DNA of 64,000 nt, taken from contig KV918793.1 of the NCBI GenBank assembly GCA_002049455.2, positions 186,001 through 250,000 on the forward strand, written 5' to 3'. Positions 9,086 to 21,570 of this stretch are shown piece after piece. Positions within the stretch are counted from its first letter, which is position 1, and each line of letters starts with the position of its first letter. A model generated the notes under the pieces. The model was not told where the DNA came from. It did no database searches and saw only the letters and a program-made list of their open reading frames with translations. The position numbers were made by a program, and so were the translations under genes. This DNA is from Porphyra umbilicalis. Taxonomy: Eukaryota; Rhodophyta; Bangiophyceae; Bangiales; Bangiaceae.

Positions 9086-10540
9086 GGATGTGTGCGGGAG
9101 GTCGTTGGGATGAATGAGCGAGGGAGCACCGACAGCCGGCGGTCGGCGTGTTCATATGCCGTCGCCGGCGGCCGACAGCACGCGACACAAGAAGCACGCG
9201 CACGCCGAGCACGAGCGCGCGACCGCAGCCCAGGGAGCGCCCCTCCGTGCGGCCGATGGCGGCCCAGGGGGCGCCCCAATGAGCCGCAGATGGCATCCCA
9301 CGCTGCGGCTCTCGTGCGCGTGCGCGGATGGGGGGGCGCAGGGTGCTGTGGGCGCGCCCGAGCGGGAGGTGTGCCCGAGACCGCCCAGGGAGGTGCATTT
9401 GAGGCTCCCCGAACGGCCTCCTCTGCCACACGGCCCCACGCAGCGCCGCCCACGAGGCGGGCCACACCGACACTGGCACGGGGCCTCGTGTGTGCCCCTG
9501 TGTCGGCGAGATCCCCGCCTTGTGGAAGCGGCTGAGGCACCCGCGGCGCCACGCTTGACGTGAGGCTGCCCTACGACGGATTGGAGGGGGGGGGCGGGCC
9601 TGGCGCCAGCAGGGACCAGAGCAATCTGATCACGGGCCGGCTGACCCCTGGCGATGATGGATCCGCCTCCCTTCCAACATATCTTCCGACATTTCCGGCA
9701 GCCAGTGATATGGCTTCGATCAGATTGGAAACTTTCAAAGATTTTTCATTGCATGCAAACGGATCACGTGATTGATTGCGCGACCGCGCCGATATTCCCG
9801 CGCGGGCCCACCGACACTGTCCGTTTCGACGAATGCGGCAGTGCGTGTTCAGAGCAAGCCAACGCCGCCACCAGCAAAGGCGCCGTCCGCCTCTCGTTCT
9901 GGAAGCATTCGAATCGAAGCATCTGTTGGACCGCGCGGTGCCTGCCGTGGCCGCGTCTTGACAGCGCGTCGCGCAGCGCACCGTTCCCAGGGTCCTCGAC
10001 CGAGAGCCGCGGCTCTGCGCTGTCGCGTGAGGCTCGCCATCTGTCATTACAGTCATTATCCGCTTACATGGCACCCTTGCGCACTTTGTAGCCCCCGTGC
10101 CAGCAATGCATTCTCACGGCGCACCACGGCGAGGCGTTCTCGTTTCACTTCCCATCGCTGCCATTTTGACCGAGAAAGGGGCTGCTGGGTCTCATGATCA
10201 CAGGAGTTAAGGACCAATTCAGTTGTTCGATCGCATGAGGGGGCGTACAATTACGGATTTACTATGACTTCGAGTTCCACACGCGCGTCCTCCAGCGACA
10301 CCGGATATTGACTGTAGTTCGCCAGGTGTCTTCCCGAAGTGAGATTTTTCTGCGTCGTGCCAGCAGGGCGACCAGTTCCTGTCAGTTCGTGGCGCTTAAT
10401 TTTCTACGTGTGAGCCTGACTTTCGGTATGTTTACTCAGATGACAAACGTCTGCACAGGCGATTGGAAAGTGGCGACGCGTTCTTGTCGGGATCGTAGCC
10501 TTCTCGTCGTTCCCTCCCTGACCTGGAGACTGCCTGGATA
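9086..10540. other. No gene recognised
   Basis: The GC-rich part to about 9600 has overlapping open frames with no family similarity. The part from 9600 to 10540 drops in GC and has short, frequently closed frames, as expected of intergenic DNA. Confidence 0.5.
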
Positions 10541-10596
10541 TATTGCTGATCCCCGAAATTTGTCCTGGGGACAGAGACAGAGACTGACTGTGAATA

Positions 10597-10999
10597 TTGC
10601 TGATCCCCGAATTTTGTCCTGGGGGACAGAGTCAGAGACTGACCCTGAATAAGAGCACTCTATTGGTTTAAAACGACAGTAAGAAGGTATCGAAGCGAAT
10701 AGAAAGCCCGCACGCGGTGCCAGGACCTTGCATCCAGCAGAACTCACTGTTTGTTGCCGCTTGATCCGCTTTTCTTGACACGGAGCAAGCTGCCCACGCA
10801 AGATCTTGAGATTTTCTACGGTCTCCTCGCCAAAAGTGCAGAAAAGAAGAGGAGCTGATGTTGATTACCAGGCTGTATGGGCACATGTAAGCAATCAGGA
10901 GCACCAAGCAAGTCCCAGGGGTGTATCTGGTTGGTGGAGAGAGTCGGTCCGCGCCCCCCGCCCCCTCTGTCCACCAGGACAAAATTCGGGGATCTGCAA
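10597..10999. mobile_element. TA-flanked MITE with TTGCTGATCCCC ends
   Basis: The left end TTGCTGATCCCCGAATTTTG (10597 on) reappears inverted at the right end, where the plus strand reads CAAAATTCGGGGATCTGCAA up to 10999. The match continues for about 38 bp. Both ends are bounded by TA (10595-10596 and 11000-11001), fitting a TA target duplication. A second direct copy of the left end starts at about 10543. There is no coding sequence inside. A further single end of the same family is at 56177. Confidence 0.75.
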
Positions 11000-11094
11000 T
11001 ATGTTCGACTTCTGTCCACTTGGGGGTCGACGTTGCTAGGCACGCTTCCCTCATCTTCTGGCACCCATCTCTTGACCATGTAGCCCCTGTTTTC

Positions 11095-11338
11095 GATATG
11101 GCGCGTCGCCAAAGAATGATCGGATCTGAGAAACGCTCACAGCAAGTCACAGCAGATCACAGCAGCGCACAGCACAGAATTTAAAATTGCTGTGATCGCC
11201 CTTGCCTCCCACAGAGCCATCCAGGAGCCCTCAGCATGCAATTTTATTTCAAAGCACAGTCACAGCACGGTCACAGCATGCTGTGACTTGCTGTGGAACT
11301 TGCTTGGATCCGATCATTCTTTGGCGACGCGCCATATC
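11095..11338. mobile_element. Small element with 32-bp perfect terminal inverted repeats
   Basis: GATATGGCGCGTCGCCAAAG begins at 11095 and its exact complement ends at 11338, and the identity extends for about 32 bp. The inside contains CACAGCAAGTCACAGCA-type repeats on the left and their complement on the right (GCTGTGACTTGCTGTG), so most of the 244 bp can fold back. No coding capacity. The target duplication is unclear. Confidence 0.75.
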
Positions 11339-11386
11339 TCCAGGACCGCGGACGCAGGGTTGTAAGATTTGGACGAAATCATCATT

Positions 11387-11444
11387 GATGGTTTCTATTC
11401 TCCATAATTATTGATAATTATCGTTCATGGTTACAGAAACCATC
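11387..11444. repeat. AT-rich inverted repeat
   Basis: GATGGTTTCT (11387-11396) pairs with AGAAACCATC (11435-11444). An inner ATAATTAT pair (from about 11404) sits in the loop. It may be a cruciform-forming site or the remains of a tiny element. Confidence 0.5.
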
Positions 11445-11578
11445 AGCCCGACTTATTCTGAAAGTACTTGATGGATGACCTGAGGCATGTCTCGTCTAAG
11501 AGCAAACCCTGCAACGTCGACCCAAGTCATATTTGCGAAACGTGGCGCAACGTGGCGCAAACGTGTCTCATTATTAAG

Positions 11579-11755
11579 GAAATGGGGCCGGAACGCTCCC
11601 GCATCAACGTCTCCGACCCCATTTAGGCATCATTTCGCCCAAATCAAATGACGTAAGTACAACGCATATGTTGCTTTCAGAAATGGGGCCCGTGCCGGAC
11701 CGACCCCATTCCCGACCGGAAATGGGGTCGGACCGAAGCCGACCCCATTCTTCTA
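11579..11755. repeat. Cluster of inverted AATGGGGTCGG / CCGACCCCATT words
   Basis: AATGGGGCCGG at 11581, CCGACCCCATT at 11613, then AATGGGG at 11682, CGACCCCATT at 11701, AATGGGGTCGG at 11720 and CGACCCCATT at 11740. The alternating orientation suggests nested small inverted repeats or a subterminal binding-site array of a transposon. Confidence 0.55.
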
Positions 11756-11786
11756 TGCTCTCTCATTGGTCGAACGATTCGAAATA

Positions 11787-13249
11787 TTGCAGAGCGCCCA
11801 ATTTTGGCCGATCCGAACAAGAACACAAGCACTCATGTGTCTTCAATCATTTTTGATAACTCCGCACTTATATCGCATTTATCCAGGCATGTTTCACAGC
11901 AAGTCGGCGAGTAAGTTAAATTGAATCTGGAGCCGGTACAAGAGCCGGCGGTCGGGGACCCGGCCGCCGTCGTGCCGACAGCTGCGCCGCACCCCCCCAC
12001 CCCCCCCCCCGCTTGCCCCCGCCCGTCACTATCGCCGGCGCCCCCGTCGCTCCGCCGATCGCGGGCAGCTGTCGCCCTTTTGCTGGGACAGGGTGTCTCA
12101 CGGAGGTATGCGTCGTTCGCGCACACTCCAGGGGGTCCGCTTCTCTTTTCGGGGGGGGGCGGGGAGGGGGGGGGGGGCGCACGGGTGCTCATTGCATGGC
12201 GGCAGGCGCGATCGTTGATGCTGTGCTGCTTTGCTTGTGTCTGTGTGCTTTTGTTGTAAAATTTGGCCCCTTCCCTGTAGCGCGCGACATCGGTGGTGAA
12301 CAACATGGTGTGTCATCAGCCTGTACTCTCTGCTTGAGTCGTCCATGTGCCCCCCCCCCCTCCCTTGTTTGTGTCCGCCGTCCATGTAGGCGCGTCTGGG
12401 AAACATGGGGCATTCTGGTTCACGCTCAGTGGGGGGTTCTGGCGAGCGGCGTGGACAGCGGCGGTGGGGGTGGGAGGGCGTGCAGAGTCAAATCTGCGCA
12501 TGCACTGGATCGCACTCAAAACAACACAGGCAGACGCGCCGTCTTTTTCTTCCCTCTTTGGTCACCCTCCCGCTACGTGGGTAGTCTTTCCCCCTCTGTT
12601 GCCGGGGCGTGAGCAATGATCCCAACTGTTGCGCCACTTGGGGGGGGGGGACAGCAGCGCGGCGAAGACGAAGACGACAACGCGCGAGCAGCAACGGACA
12701 GCCAATCAGAGACCGAATTAAATGTGCAAGGATCTTGCGTCCCAGCCAATCAGCAGGAGTGGAGCTGTAAAGAGGGTCCCCTTCCGACAGTCCGCGTGTG
12801 CTGCGGCCCGACCCAGGTCATTCGGGCCCCCTCGCAGTCCCGTCGTTTCCCTTCGTTTCTCGTCGTTTCTCGTCGTTTCTCGGGCGTTTCGCCTCGGATC
12901 CGCATCAGATGCGGGCTCCGGGGCCCCGAAGTTCTGCAAGACAGGCCAGATCCAGGCAGAATGGCCTGAGAGACGTGCACTGCGACAATAGTGCGGTGCA
13001 CCTTGTGCGACCTTCAGATCTTTTCGAGTCATGTTCGGACCAAATCACCCGTAGAAGGGGAGCCAGGGCAGCCCCCCGTTCATCAATTCTCTGACAGCTC
13101 TATTCTCACTCAGATGTTTCCAAAAATGGAGCCTGAGATGTACTGTGATTTGGTCCTTAAAGGCTGTCAGTCCGTACTTCGCACTCTTGTTCTCGTCCCC
13201 CTTGTGCTTGTGTTCCTGTTCGGATCGGCCAAAATTGGGCGGTCTGCAA
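11787..13249. mobile_element. 1.46-kb element with about 45-bp inverted ends (TTGCAGA type)
   Basis: The left end TTGCAGAGCGCCCAATTTTG at 11787 continues as GCCGATCCGAACAAGAACAC. The right end, read on the minus strand from 13249, is TTGCAGACCGCCCAATTTTG then GCCGATCCGAACAGGAACAC. The left flank is TA; the right flank is CA. The GC-rich interior (11920-12620) has no recognised transposase, so it looks non-autonomous. Its ends resemble those of the two other TA-flanked families in the window. Confidence 0.7.
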
Positions 13250-14195
13250 CAGTATAGAAGATAGCACGCTTAAGCGAGCAACGTGTGGGTCCACGATCAG
13301 CCCCGGTTTTTCACAGTCATTCAGAAACTAGAAATTGTCGATCTGGACCACTCCTCTCGAAAGCGGGTTCACGGCTCTCGCCAGATACTTTTGTCACGGC
13401 ATGCACAGAGGGAAGCGCGTTGGATCTTTTTGCGCCTGCGTGGCTCCCACGCATCGCTCACAGAGCAATCTGAGAGGGGAGGGGCTGTCAACCCAGGTGA
13501 GCTGCGCCTGCGGAGGGCCTCTCTGGGAGCCCTCGTGGAGGGTGGTCGTTTCACGAGGGCGGCGCGGGCCGTCGACAGCGCCGCGTGCAGGGGCGAGATT
13601 GGGCCGGCCGCTGTGCTACAGCTATTGGGGCGCCCTGACAGGAGCCTGAGGGGGTCCTGCAGCCTGAACGGTCGCGCCTGGATGGCGGGGGCCGCGATCG
13701 GCACCGTTTGAAGGGGGGTGGCCGCCCAGCCACCGTGCATCAGTGGCCCGGGGCGCCCGCACAAGCGCTGCCTGGGGGGGGTGGTGGCGGGGCATCTAGG
13801 CGTGCATCTGCAGTGGGGGGGTGGGCTGGGGTGGCTGTCCGCAGTGGTCGGCCGGACACGCCATTCAGAGGACGGCACGGGCCGCCCGCTGCTTGCCACC
13901 GCCGTCGTCACCCCCATCCCGCCGCCGCCGATTTTTGTCCACCCACCACACCCGTGAGCACGGCCGACGCGGCCCCTCCTCCATCGCGCCGGCCACGCGC
14001 TCTGCTCTCACGGCTGGGCTCCATCCCACTCCCCCCCCCTCCTCGATCTCGCTGGGCACGCGCGCTGCTCGCACCGCTCGTCCCCCCTCCTCCCCCCCTC
14101 CTCCATTTCCACGTCGCACCAGGCGTCCCTGCTGTTCTTCCCCATTCCCACCCCGCCCCCCACGGGGTCCGGTGGTGTGCGTCCCTGCTTTCCGT
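13250..14195. other. No gene recognised; probably 5' part of the second Harbinger element
   Basis: The stretch is GC-rich with overlapping, low-complexity frames. It lies directly upstream of the transposase start at 14196, so promoter or 5' sequence of that element is the likeliest content. Nothing more can be supported. Confidence 0.35.
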
Positions 14196-14735
14196 ATGGA
14201 CCTTCAGGAGGAGGAGGTCTCGGCCACCGCCGCCCTGCTGGCCGAGGACGACGGCGCGAAGGTTGCTGCTGTGGTGCAGGCGCACGTCAATGTGCTCATG
14301 GCGGTGCGCCGACGCGCGCGCGCCAGCATCGCGCGACGGTGGCTTTATCGTGGCTCCACTGCGGGGCGCCGTGGCAACAAGCGCCGCGACTTTGCGGCCG
14401 GTGTGCACGCCATTTTGCGAGACTATTTCGGTGTTGGCGGTGTGCTCCCTATCTACGATGACCGGGACTTTGAGACGCGGTTCCGTGTCCCCCGCGCCGT
14501 CTTTCGGCGTATCTATGTGGCTGTTAAGGACGAGCCTTTCTTCAAACAACGCATTAATGCGACGGCCAAGCTGCAGGCGCATCCTCTGCAGAAGGTAGTG
14601 GCTGCTTTTCGCGTGATCGCCTAGGGCGAGGCGGCCGACCGAGCGGACGAGTACGTGCGCCTGTCCCGGACGGTGATCGCCAAGTCGACCAAGTTGCTGA
14701 TGGAGTTTATTGTCAAGCGATGGGGACCTACCTAT
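14196..14735 (+). pseudogene. Harbinger transposase (Plant_tran type), N-terminal part
   Basis: Starts at ATG 14196 (MDLQEEEVSATAALLAEDD). It reads through RRDFAAGVHAILRDYFG, FETRFRVPRAVFRRIYVAV, DEPFFKQRINATAKLQAHP and LQKVVAAFRVIA, the helix-turn-helix-bearing N-terminal region of plant-type PIF transposases. An in-frame TAG at 14622 interrupts it where homologues read Tyr in the LAYG motif. The frame then continues with GEAADRADEYVRLS and ends at WGPTY, where an LTR retroelement array is inserted. The C-terminal part resumes at 26111. This family is different from the transposase at 3803-5044. Insertion plus stops make it non-functional. Confidence 0.85.
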
Positions 14736-14737
14736 GA

Positions 14738-15210
14738 TGTAGTACTACGCCAGAGGCGTTGTACTCGTGGCTGTGGGCGCTGGTGCTCGGAAGCCGGGTG
14801 GTCGGTGGTGTGTCGCCTTTGTGGCGTGCCACTGCGGCGTGTGAGCGCCTGCGGCGCACGTGTCTGGGTGAGCTCGTCCGATTGTCCGGTGCTGACAGCG
14901 GGGCGTGTCAATCCAGATTGGGTAGTGTTATGCATTGGAGGGAATTATCTGCATCGTAGGTATTTGGCAGCGCGGGACCGGGCCAACTAGTGGCCCCGGT
15001 CCCCGCGCAGCGGTTTCCGCCCTTTAAGGACGAAGGGCGACGACGGTGGGAGGCACCGTCGTCGCCGGCAAGTAAACCGTGCCTGTTTGTCTTGGCATTT
15101 CGGTCGGCCTGACTTCCTGGACCTCGAGTCCCATAGCGGGTGACGCACGAGCGGCTAGGACGGCCGGTACTTCCCTCCTCTCCGAGGTGATCGCGATTCA
15201 TTGTACTACA
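14738..15210. repeat. LTR 1 of the array
   Basis: 473 bp, starting TGTAGTACTACGCC and ending GATTCATTGTACTACA. Inside it GGACGAAGGGCGACGACGG is followed by a GGTGGGAGGCACC / GTCGTCGCCGG inverted motif. It is followed after 2 bp by the primer-binding-like site at 15213. Confidence 0.85.
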
Positions 15211-16270
15211 TTTGGCGCTCCGGGTGAGACTCTGGCATTGCTAGCGCGGTGCCGGGGACGAACCATGTTGGTGCATCGATCGCGTGACCCTAGAGGGGTT
15301 GTCTTGGGTGCGGATTTGACGGTCGAGCGAGGACGTCCCGAGGGACCGTGCTTCCTGTTGTCTTTTTGGATTGCGGATCTTCCTCTCCTTCCCCGCTCAA
15401 CGATGTCGCGTGGTAGATCGACATGCCTGGCAAGCATCAAGAGCAACCACGCCATCGGCGGGAGACGACGGCACGCTGGCGCGGCCAACCCGGGACCCGG
15501 GTCTTCGGCAGAGGGTCGGCCCCGGCCTGGCGGCGGTGGTACGGTGGTAGGTGAGTTGGACTCCCTACCCGAGGACCCCGGCCACACGCCGACCAACGGG
15601 ACTCGTCCCCCCATCATCCGGAACGGGTGGCTGCGGGCACGGTGTGCCGCGATGGCCGCCAGGGGGCCTCCAACCAACCCCTGGAATCAAGGCTCGCCGG
15701 GCTATGGGACGTTGGCCACTTCCCATTGGGATCCGGGTGACGTCAAGCGGTGCTTGGCCGGTGAGCTGTGTCGGTTGTGGCGATGGATCTAACATGTTCA
15801 TCCCGACCGCGCTGCGGTACGATTGAGATGGCGTCCTCGGCGCTGGGCTACGATACTGTGCCGGATTGGCGACCCGGACGGCGGCGGTGCTCAGCGTTGG
15901 AGCGCTCTCCCGGGAATTCCCGGCGGGGTAATCGACGGAGGAGCGTGAGGCGGATGAAGACCAAGATTATTGGCGGGGTCGTCACCATTGGTGTCTTCCC
16001 CCGGCGTCGCCGGAACTGTGGGTGGGGCTTTGCTCGTGGCAGCCCACCCCGGTGATGACGCCCTGTCGAGCATCTCGGAGAACATCCGGCCCCACGCGGG
16101 GTACTTCGGCAGACAGCGCTACTAAGTTGCGACAAGGACCGGGCAAGATAAGACGCGACTAGTATCGCGCAACGCGAGATAGAGAGGAAGCAGATAATGG
16201 GGCGAGCGCAAGACACAAGAATGGCCGCTGCGATAACGACGACGAGCCGTCGGGAACCTCAAAACCGACG
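15211..16270. other. Leader of the first internal region, shared with the second
   Basis: Begins with the primer-binding-like site. The same sequence, without differences noticed by eye, follows LTR 2 at 22044-23103. No open frame in it resembles a known capsid or polyprotein part. Confidence 0.6.
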
Positions 16271-19200
16271 GCGATGACGGCGCGTCGGCGGCATCGACGA
16301 CTGAGTCGTTGACAGCGACCGATCAAGGGCGTCGTCGACGCGATCGCATTCGGCGGCGCGACGGGCGGACATCTGCGTCGCTGTCCTCTTGCCCCGACCC
16401 AAGATCGAGCCGACGGATCCGGCACCGCCGGCACACGTAGCAACGAGCCGTCCCTCTGGGGCGGGCGCTGATTCGGACCAGCGCCCCGCCCTGGAAGGGG
16501 AGGGCCGGCTCGGAGCGATGCATACTCGCGGCGGCAAAGCCGCCACGGTCGGCTCCGTTGAGGAGGGGGAGGGGCGACGCCCATGCCGGGCGTCGGCGCA
16601 CGCTGCCCGTTCGTCCCCTGGTCGTGGGGACGACGGCGCGGGCAAGGGCACGGCGACGGGTGACGCCCCTGAAAGGGATGGACGCGCGTTGGCAGCGCGG
16701 AACATGCCCGGGGACGGACGGTCCTCGACGACGGCGGCGTTGCGGTTGCGGCGTCGACGACTGAGTCGCTGACGGCGACCGATCCAGGGCGTCTTCGACG
16801 CGATCGGATTTGGCGGCGCGGCGGGCGGACATCGGCGTCGCCGTCCTCTTCCCCCAACCCGAGATCGAGCCGATGGATCCGGCACCGCCGGCACGCGTAG
16901 CAACGAGCCGTCCCTCTGGGGCGGGCGCTGATGGGTGACCAGCGCCCCGCCCCGGAGGGGGAGGGCCAGCTCGGAGCGATGCATGCTCGCGGCGGCAAAG
17001 CCGCCACGGTCGGCTCCGTTGAGGAGGGGGAGGGGCGACGCCCATGCCGGGCGTCGGCGCACGCGGCCTGTCCGTCACCGTGTCGTAAAGGCGACAGCGA
17101 TGGCAGAGGCCCAGCGGCGGGTGACGGCCCTGAGCGGGATTGCCGCTCGTTAGCAACGCTGGCCATCCCCGGGGACGCATGGTTGTCTACGACGGCGGCG
17201 GCGCGTCGGCGGCGTGGACGCTAGAGTCGCTGGCGGCGACCGATCACTGGCGTCGTCGACGCGATCGCGTTCGGCGGCGCGACGGGCGCACATCGGCGTC
17301 GCCGTCCTCTTCCCCCGACCCGACATCGAGCCGACGGATCCGGCACCGCCGGCACGCGTGGCAGCGAGCCGTCCCTCTGGGGCGGGCGCTGATTGGTGAC
17401 CAACGCCCCGCCCCGAAGGGCGCGATACGGCTCGCATCGATGCGTGCTTGGGGCGGCGGAGCCACCACGGTCGGCCCCGTTGAGGAGGGGGCGGGGCGAC
17501 GCCCGTGCCGGGCGTCGGTGCACGCGGCCCGTTCGTCCCCTGGTCGTGGGGACGACGGCGCGGGCACGGGCACGACGTCGGGTGACGCCCCTGAAAGGGA
17601 TGGACGCGCGTTGGCAGCGCGGGGCATCCCTGGCGTCGGACGGTCCTCGACGACGGCGGCGTTGCGGTTGCGGCGTCGACGACTGAGTCGCTGACGGCGA
17701 CCGATCCAGGGCGTCTTCGACGCGATCGGATTTGGCGGCGCGGCGGGCGGACATCGGCGTCGCCGTCCTCTTCCCCCAACCCGAGATCGAGCCGATGGAT
17801 CCGGCACCGCCGGCACGCGTAGCAACGAGCCGTCCCTCTGGGGCGGGCGCTGATGGGTGACCAGCGCCCCGCCCCGGAGGGGGAGGGCCAGCTCGGAGCG
17901 ATGCATGCTCGCGGCGGCAAAGCCGCCACGGTCGGCTCCGTTGAGGAGGGGGAGGGGCGACGCCCATGCCGGGCGTCGGCGCACGAGGCCTGTTCGTCAC
18001 CGTGTCGTAAAGGCGACAGCGATGGCAGAGGCCCAGCGGCGGGTGACGGCCCTGAGCGGGATTGCCGCTCGTTAGCAACGCTGGCCATCCCCGGGGACGC
18101 ATGGTTGTCTACGACGGCGGCGGCGCGTCGGCGGCGTGGACGCTAGAGTCGCTGGCGGCGACCGATCACTGGCGTCGTCGACGCGATCGCGTTCGGCGGC
18201 GCGACGGGCGCACATCGGCGTCGCCGTCCTCTTCCCCCGACCCGACATCGAGCCGACGGATCCGGCACCGCCGGCACGCGTGGCAGCGAGCCGTCCCTCT
18301 GGGGCGGGCGCTGATTGGTGACCAACGCCCCGCCCCGAAGGGCGCGATACGGCTCGCATCGATGCGTGCTTGGGGCGGCGGAGCCACCACGGTCGGCCCC
18401 GTTGAGGAGGGGGCGGGGCGACGCCCGTGCCGGGCGTCGGTGCACGCGGCCCGTTCGTCCCCTGGTCGTGGGGACGACGGCGCGGGCACGGGCACGACGA
18501 CGGGTGACGCCCCTGAAAGGGATGGACGCGCGTTGGCAGCGCGGGGCATCCCTGGCGTCGGACGGTCCTCGACGACGGCGGCGTTGCGGTTGCGGCGTCG
18601 ACGACTGAGTCGCTGACGGCGACCGATCCAGGGCGTCTTCGACGCGATCGGATTTGGCGGCGCGGCGGGCGGACATCGGCGTCGCCGTCCTCTTCCCCCA
18701 ACCCGAGATCGAGCCGATGGATCCGGCACCGCCGGCACGCGTAGCAACGAGCCGTCCCTCTGGGGCGGGCGCTGATGGGTGACCAGCGCCCCGCCCCGGA
18801 GGGGGAGGGCCAGCTCGGAGCGATGCATGCTCGCGGCGGCAAAGCCGCCACGGTCGGCTCCGTTGAGGAGGGGGAGGGGCGACGCCCATGCCGGGCGTCG
18901 GCGCACGCGGCCTGTCCGTCACCGTGTCGTAAAGGCGACAGCGATGGCAGAGGCCCAGCGGCGGGTGACGGCCCTGAGCGGGATTGCCGCTCGTTAGCAA
19001 CGCTGGCCATCCCCGGGGACGCATGGTTGTCTACGACGGCGGCGGCGCGTCGGCGGCGTGGACGCTAGAGTCGCTGGCGGCGACCGATCACTGGCGTCGT
19101 CGACGCGATCGCGTTCGGCGGCGCGACGAGCGCACATCGGCGTCGCCGTCCTCTTCCCCCGACCCGACATCGAGCCGACGGATCCGGCACCGCCGGCACG

Positions 19201-19760
19201 CGTGGCAGCGAGCCGTCCCTCTGGGGCGGGCGCTGATTGGTGACCAACGCCCCGCCCCGAAGGGCGCGATACGGCTCGCATCGATGCGTGCTTGGGGCGG
19301 CGGAGCCACCACGGTCGGCCCCGTTGAGGAGGGGGCGCGGCGACGCCCGTGCCGGGCGTCGGTGCACGCGGCCCGTTCGTCCCCTGGTCGTGGGGACGAC
19401 GGCGCGGGCACGGGCACGACGACGGGTGACGCCCCTGAAAGGGATGGACGCGCGTTGGCAGCGCGGGGCATCCCTGGCGTCGGACGGTCCTCGACGACGG
19501 CGGCGTTGCGGTTGCGGCGTCGACGACTGAGTCGCTGACGGCGACCGATCCAGGGCGTCTTCGACGCGATCGGATTTGGCGGCGCGGCGGGCGGACATCG
19601 GCGTCGCCGTCCTCTTCCCCCAACCCGAGATCGAGCCGATGGATCCGGCACCGCCGGCACGCGTAGCAACGAGCCGTCCCTCTGGGGCGGGCGCTGATGG
19701 GTGACCAGCGCCCCGCCCCGGAGGGGGAGGGCCAGCTCGGAGCGATGCATGCTCGCGGCG
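16270..19760. repeat. Higher-order satellite inside the retroelement, 922-bp units of two 461-bp monomers
   Basis: The word GGCAGCGCGGGGCATCCCTG recurs at 922-bp steps (about 17605, 18527, 19449), with a variant near 16685. Within each unit GATCCGGCACCGCCGGCACG recurs about every 461 bp (about 16875, 17337, 17797), alternating between a TAGCAACGAG and a TGGCAGCGAG form, so two monomer types make a dimer. Each monomer holds a hairpin, GGGGCGGGCGCTGAT then an arm ending CGCCCCGCCCC. The second internal region has only one dimer-equivalent (about 23103-23830). Confidence 0.8.
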
Positions 19761-19984
19761 GAAATGCCGCGACGGTCGGCTACAATCCGAAGGGGACGGG
19801 GGGCGACGCCCATGACGGTCGTCGACACACTCGATTGGTCCGCCCTGCGCCGCGGGACGGAGACTGAGTCGGGGCGGCGTCGACGCGGCCAGATGTGGTG
19901 AAACCACGGTCGACCCAGCGGCGCAGGACCGCGCCCTCAAGAAAGAAGCGACACCCTCGCGGCGGGTGCGCGCAGCGCGTCTTC

Positions 19985-21345
19985 GTCTGCCCCCGTCGTC
20001 GTCGTCGGCGGGCGCGGTGACGCCGACGGGGGGAGGTCTTCCCGTCGTCCGATTCGCGGTGCGACGACGGCGGCGCGGGCTCCGCGAGGCACGCTTCCCC
20101 CATGACGTAGGGGGAAGTCGGGGGCAGCAACGCCCTCGGCGTGGGGGCGCGCCGCCCCTGGCGGGCGGCGGCGGCGGCGGCAACGACGGGGTGCTTCCGC
20201 CGGCGCGGCGCTGGGGCGCGGCGGCGCCGTTGCAACATTTTCGGTCCTCTGCGGCGGCGCCGCCGCATCAAGCGCGGCCCAATCCGCGGCCGCCTTGCCG
20301 ACGGCGCGCGACGCGCGTCTTCGTCTGCCCCCGTCGTCGTCGGCGGGCGCGGTGACGCCGACGGGGGGAGGTCTTCCCGTCGTCCGATTCGCGGTGCGAC
20401 GACGGCGGCGCGGGCTCCGCGAGGCACGCTTCCCCCCTGGCGTAGGGGGAGGTCGGGGGCAGCAACGCCCTCGGCGTGGGGGCGCGCCGCCCCCGGCGGG
20501 CGGCGGCGGCGGCGGCAACGACGGGGTGCTTCCGCCGGCGCGGCGCTGGGGCGCGGCGGCGCCGTTGCAAGATTTTCGGTCCTCTGCGGCGGCGCCGCCG
20601 GATCAAGCGCGGCCCAATCAGCGGCCGTCTTGCCGACGGCGCGCGACGCGCGTCTTCGGCTGCCCCCGTCGTCGTCGGCGGGCGGGGTGACGCCGACGGG
20701 GGGAGGTCTTCCCGTCGTCCGATTCGCGGTGCGACGACGGCGGCGCGGGCTCCGCGAGGCACGCTTCTTCCCTGGCGTAGGGGGAAGTCGGGGGCAGCAA
20801 CGCCCTCGGCGTGGGGGCGCGCCGCCCCTGGCGGGCGGCGGCGGCGGCGGCAACGACGGGGTGCTTCTGCCGGCGCGGCGCTGGGGCGCGGCGGCGCCGT
20901 TGCAAGATTTTCGGTCCTCTGCGGCGGCGCCGCCGGATCAAGCGCGGCCCAATCAGCGGCCGTCTTGCCGACGGCGCGCGACGCGTGTCTTCGTCTGTCC
21001 CCGTCCTCGTCGGCGGGCGCGGTGACGCCGACGGGGGGAGGTCTTCCCGTCGTCAGATTCGCGGTGCGACGACGGCGGCGCGGGCTCCGCGAGGCACGCT
21101 TCCCCCCTGGCGTAGGGGGAAGTCGGGGGCAGCAACGCCCTCGGCGTGGGGGCGCGCCGCCCCTGGCGGGCGGCGGCGGCGGCGGCAACGACGGGGTGCT
21201 TCCGCCGGCGCGGCGCTGGGGCGCGGCGGCGCCGTTGCAAGATTTTCGGTCCTCTGCGGCGGCGCTGCCGGATCAAGCGCGGCCCAATCAGCGGCCGTCT
21301 TGCCGACGGCGCGCGACGCGCGTCTTCGTCTGCTCCCGTCGCCGC
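19985..21345. repeat. 335-bp tandem repeat in the first internal region, four copies
   Basis: The block beginning GCGCGTCTTCGTCTGCCCCC and containing GATTCGCGGTGCGACGACGG recurs every 335 bp up to about 21345. The same four-copy array is at about 24052-25412 in the second internal region. The frames are open but low-complexity (Arg/Ala/Pro/Gly). Confidence 0.8.
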
Positions 21346-21570
21346 GGGTGGGCGATGTTCGCCTATCTCGCCGGGGGCCTTCCTGTTGTTGGTTTCGGAT
21401 GCCGTTGGCCGGATCGGGTGCGTGACGGCATGGCCTTCCCTTCTGGGCTAGGGGGATCTCGGAGGCCACCCCGACTTCGGCGGCTCTCCTGTTCCCCTGT
21501 CTTGCGCGTCGATGCGCTGTCGACGGTCTCCGTCGTGCGGCGAGGACGCCGCAGTCTCAGATGGGGGAGA

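Noticed and set aside
8546-9563. Overlapping ORFs of 100-330 codons on both strands at 8.5-9.6 kb
   Set aside because: They translate the hairpin minisatellite and adjacent GC-rich DNA, with no similarity and no consistent frame.
12848-12890. CGTCGTTTCT tandem decamers
   Set aside because: Only three to four imperfect copies; too small to interpret.
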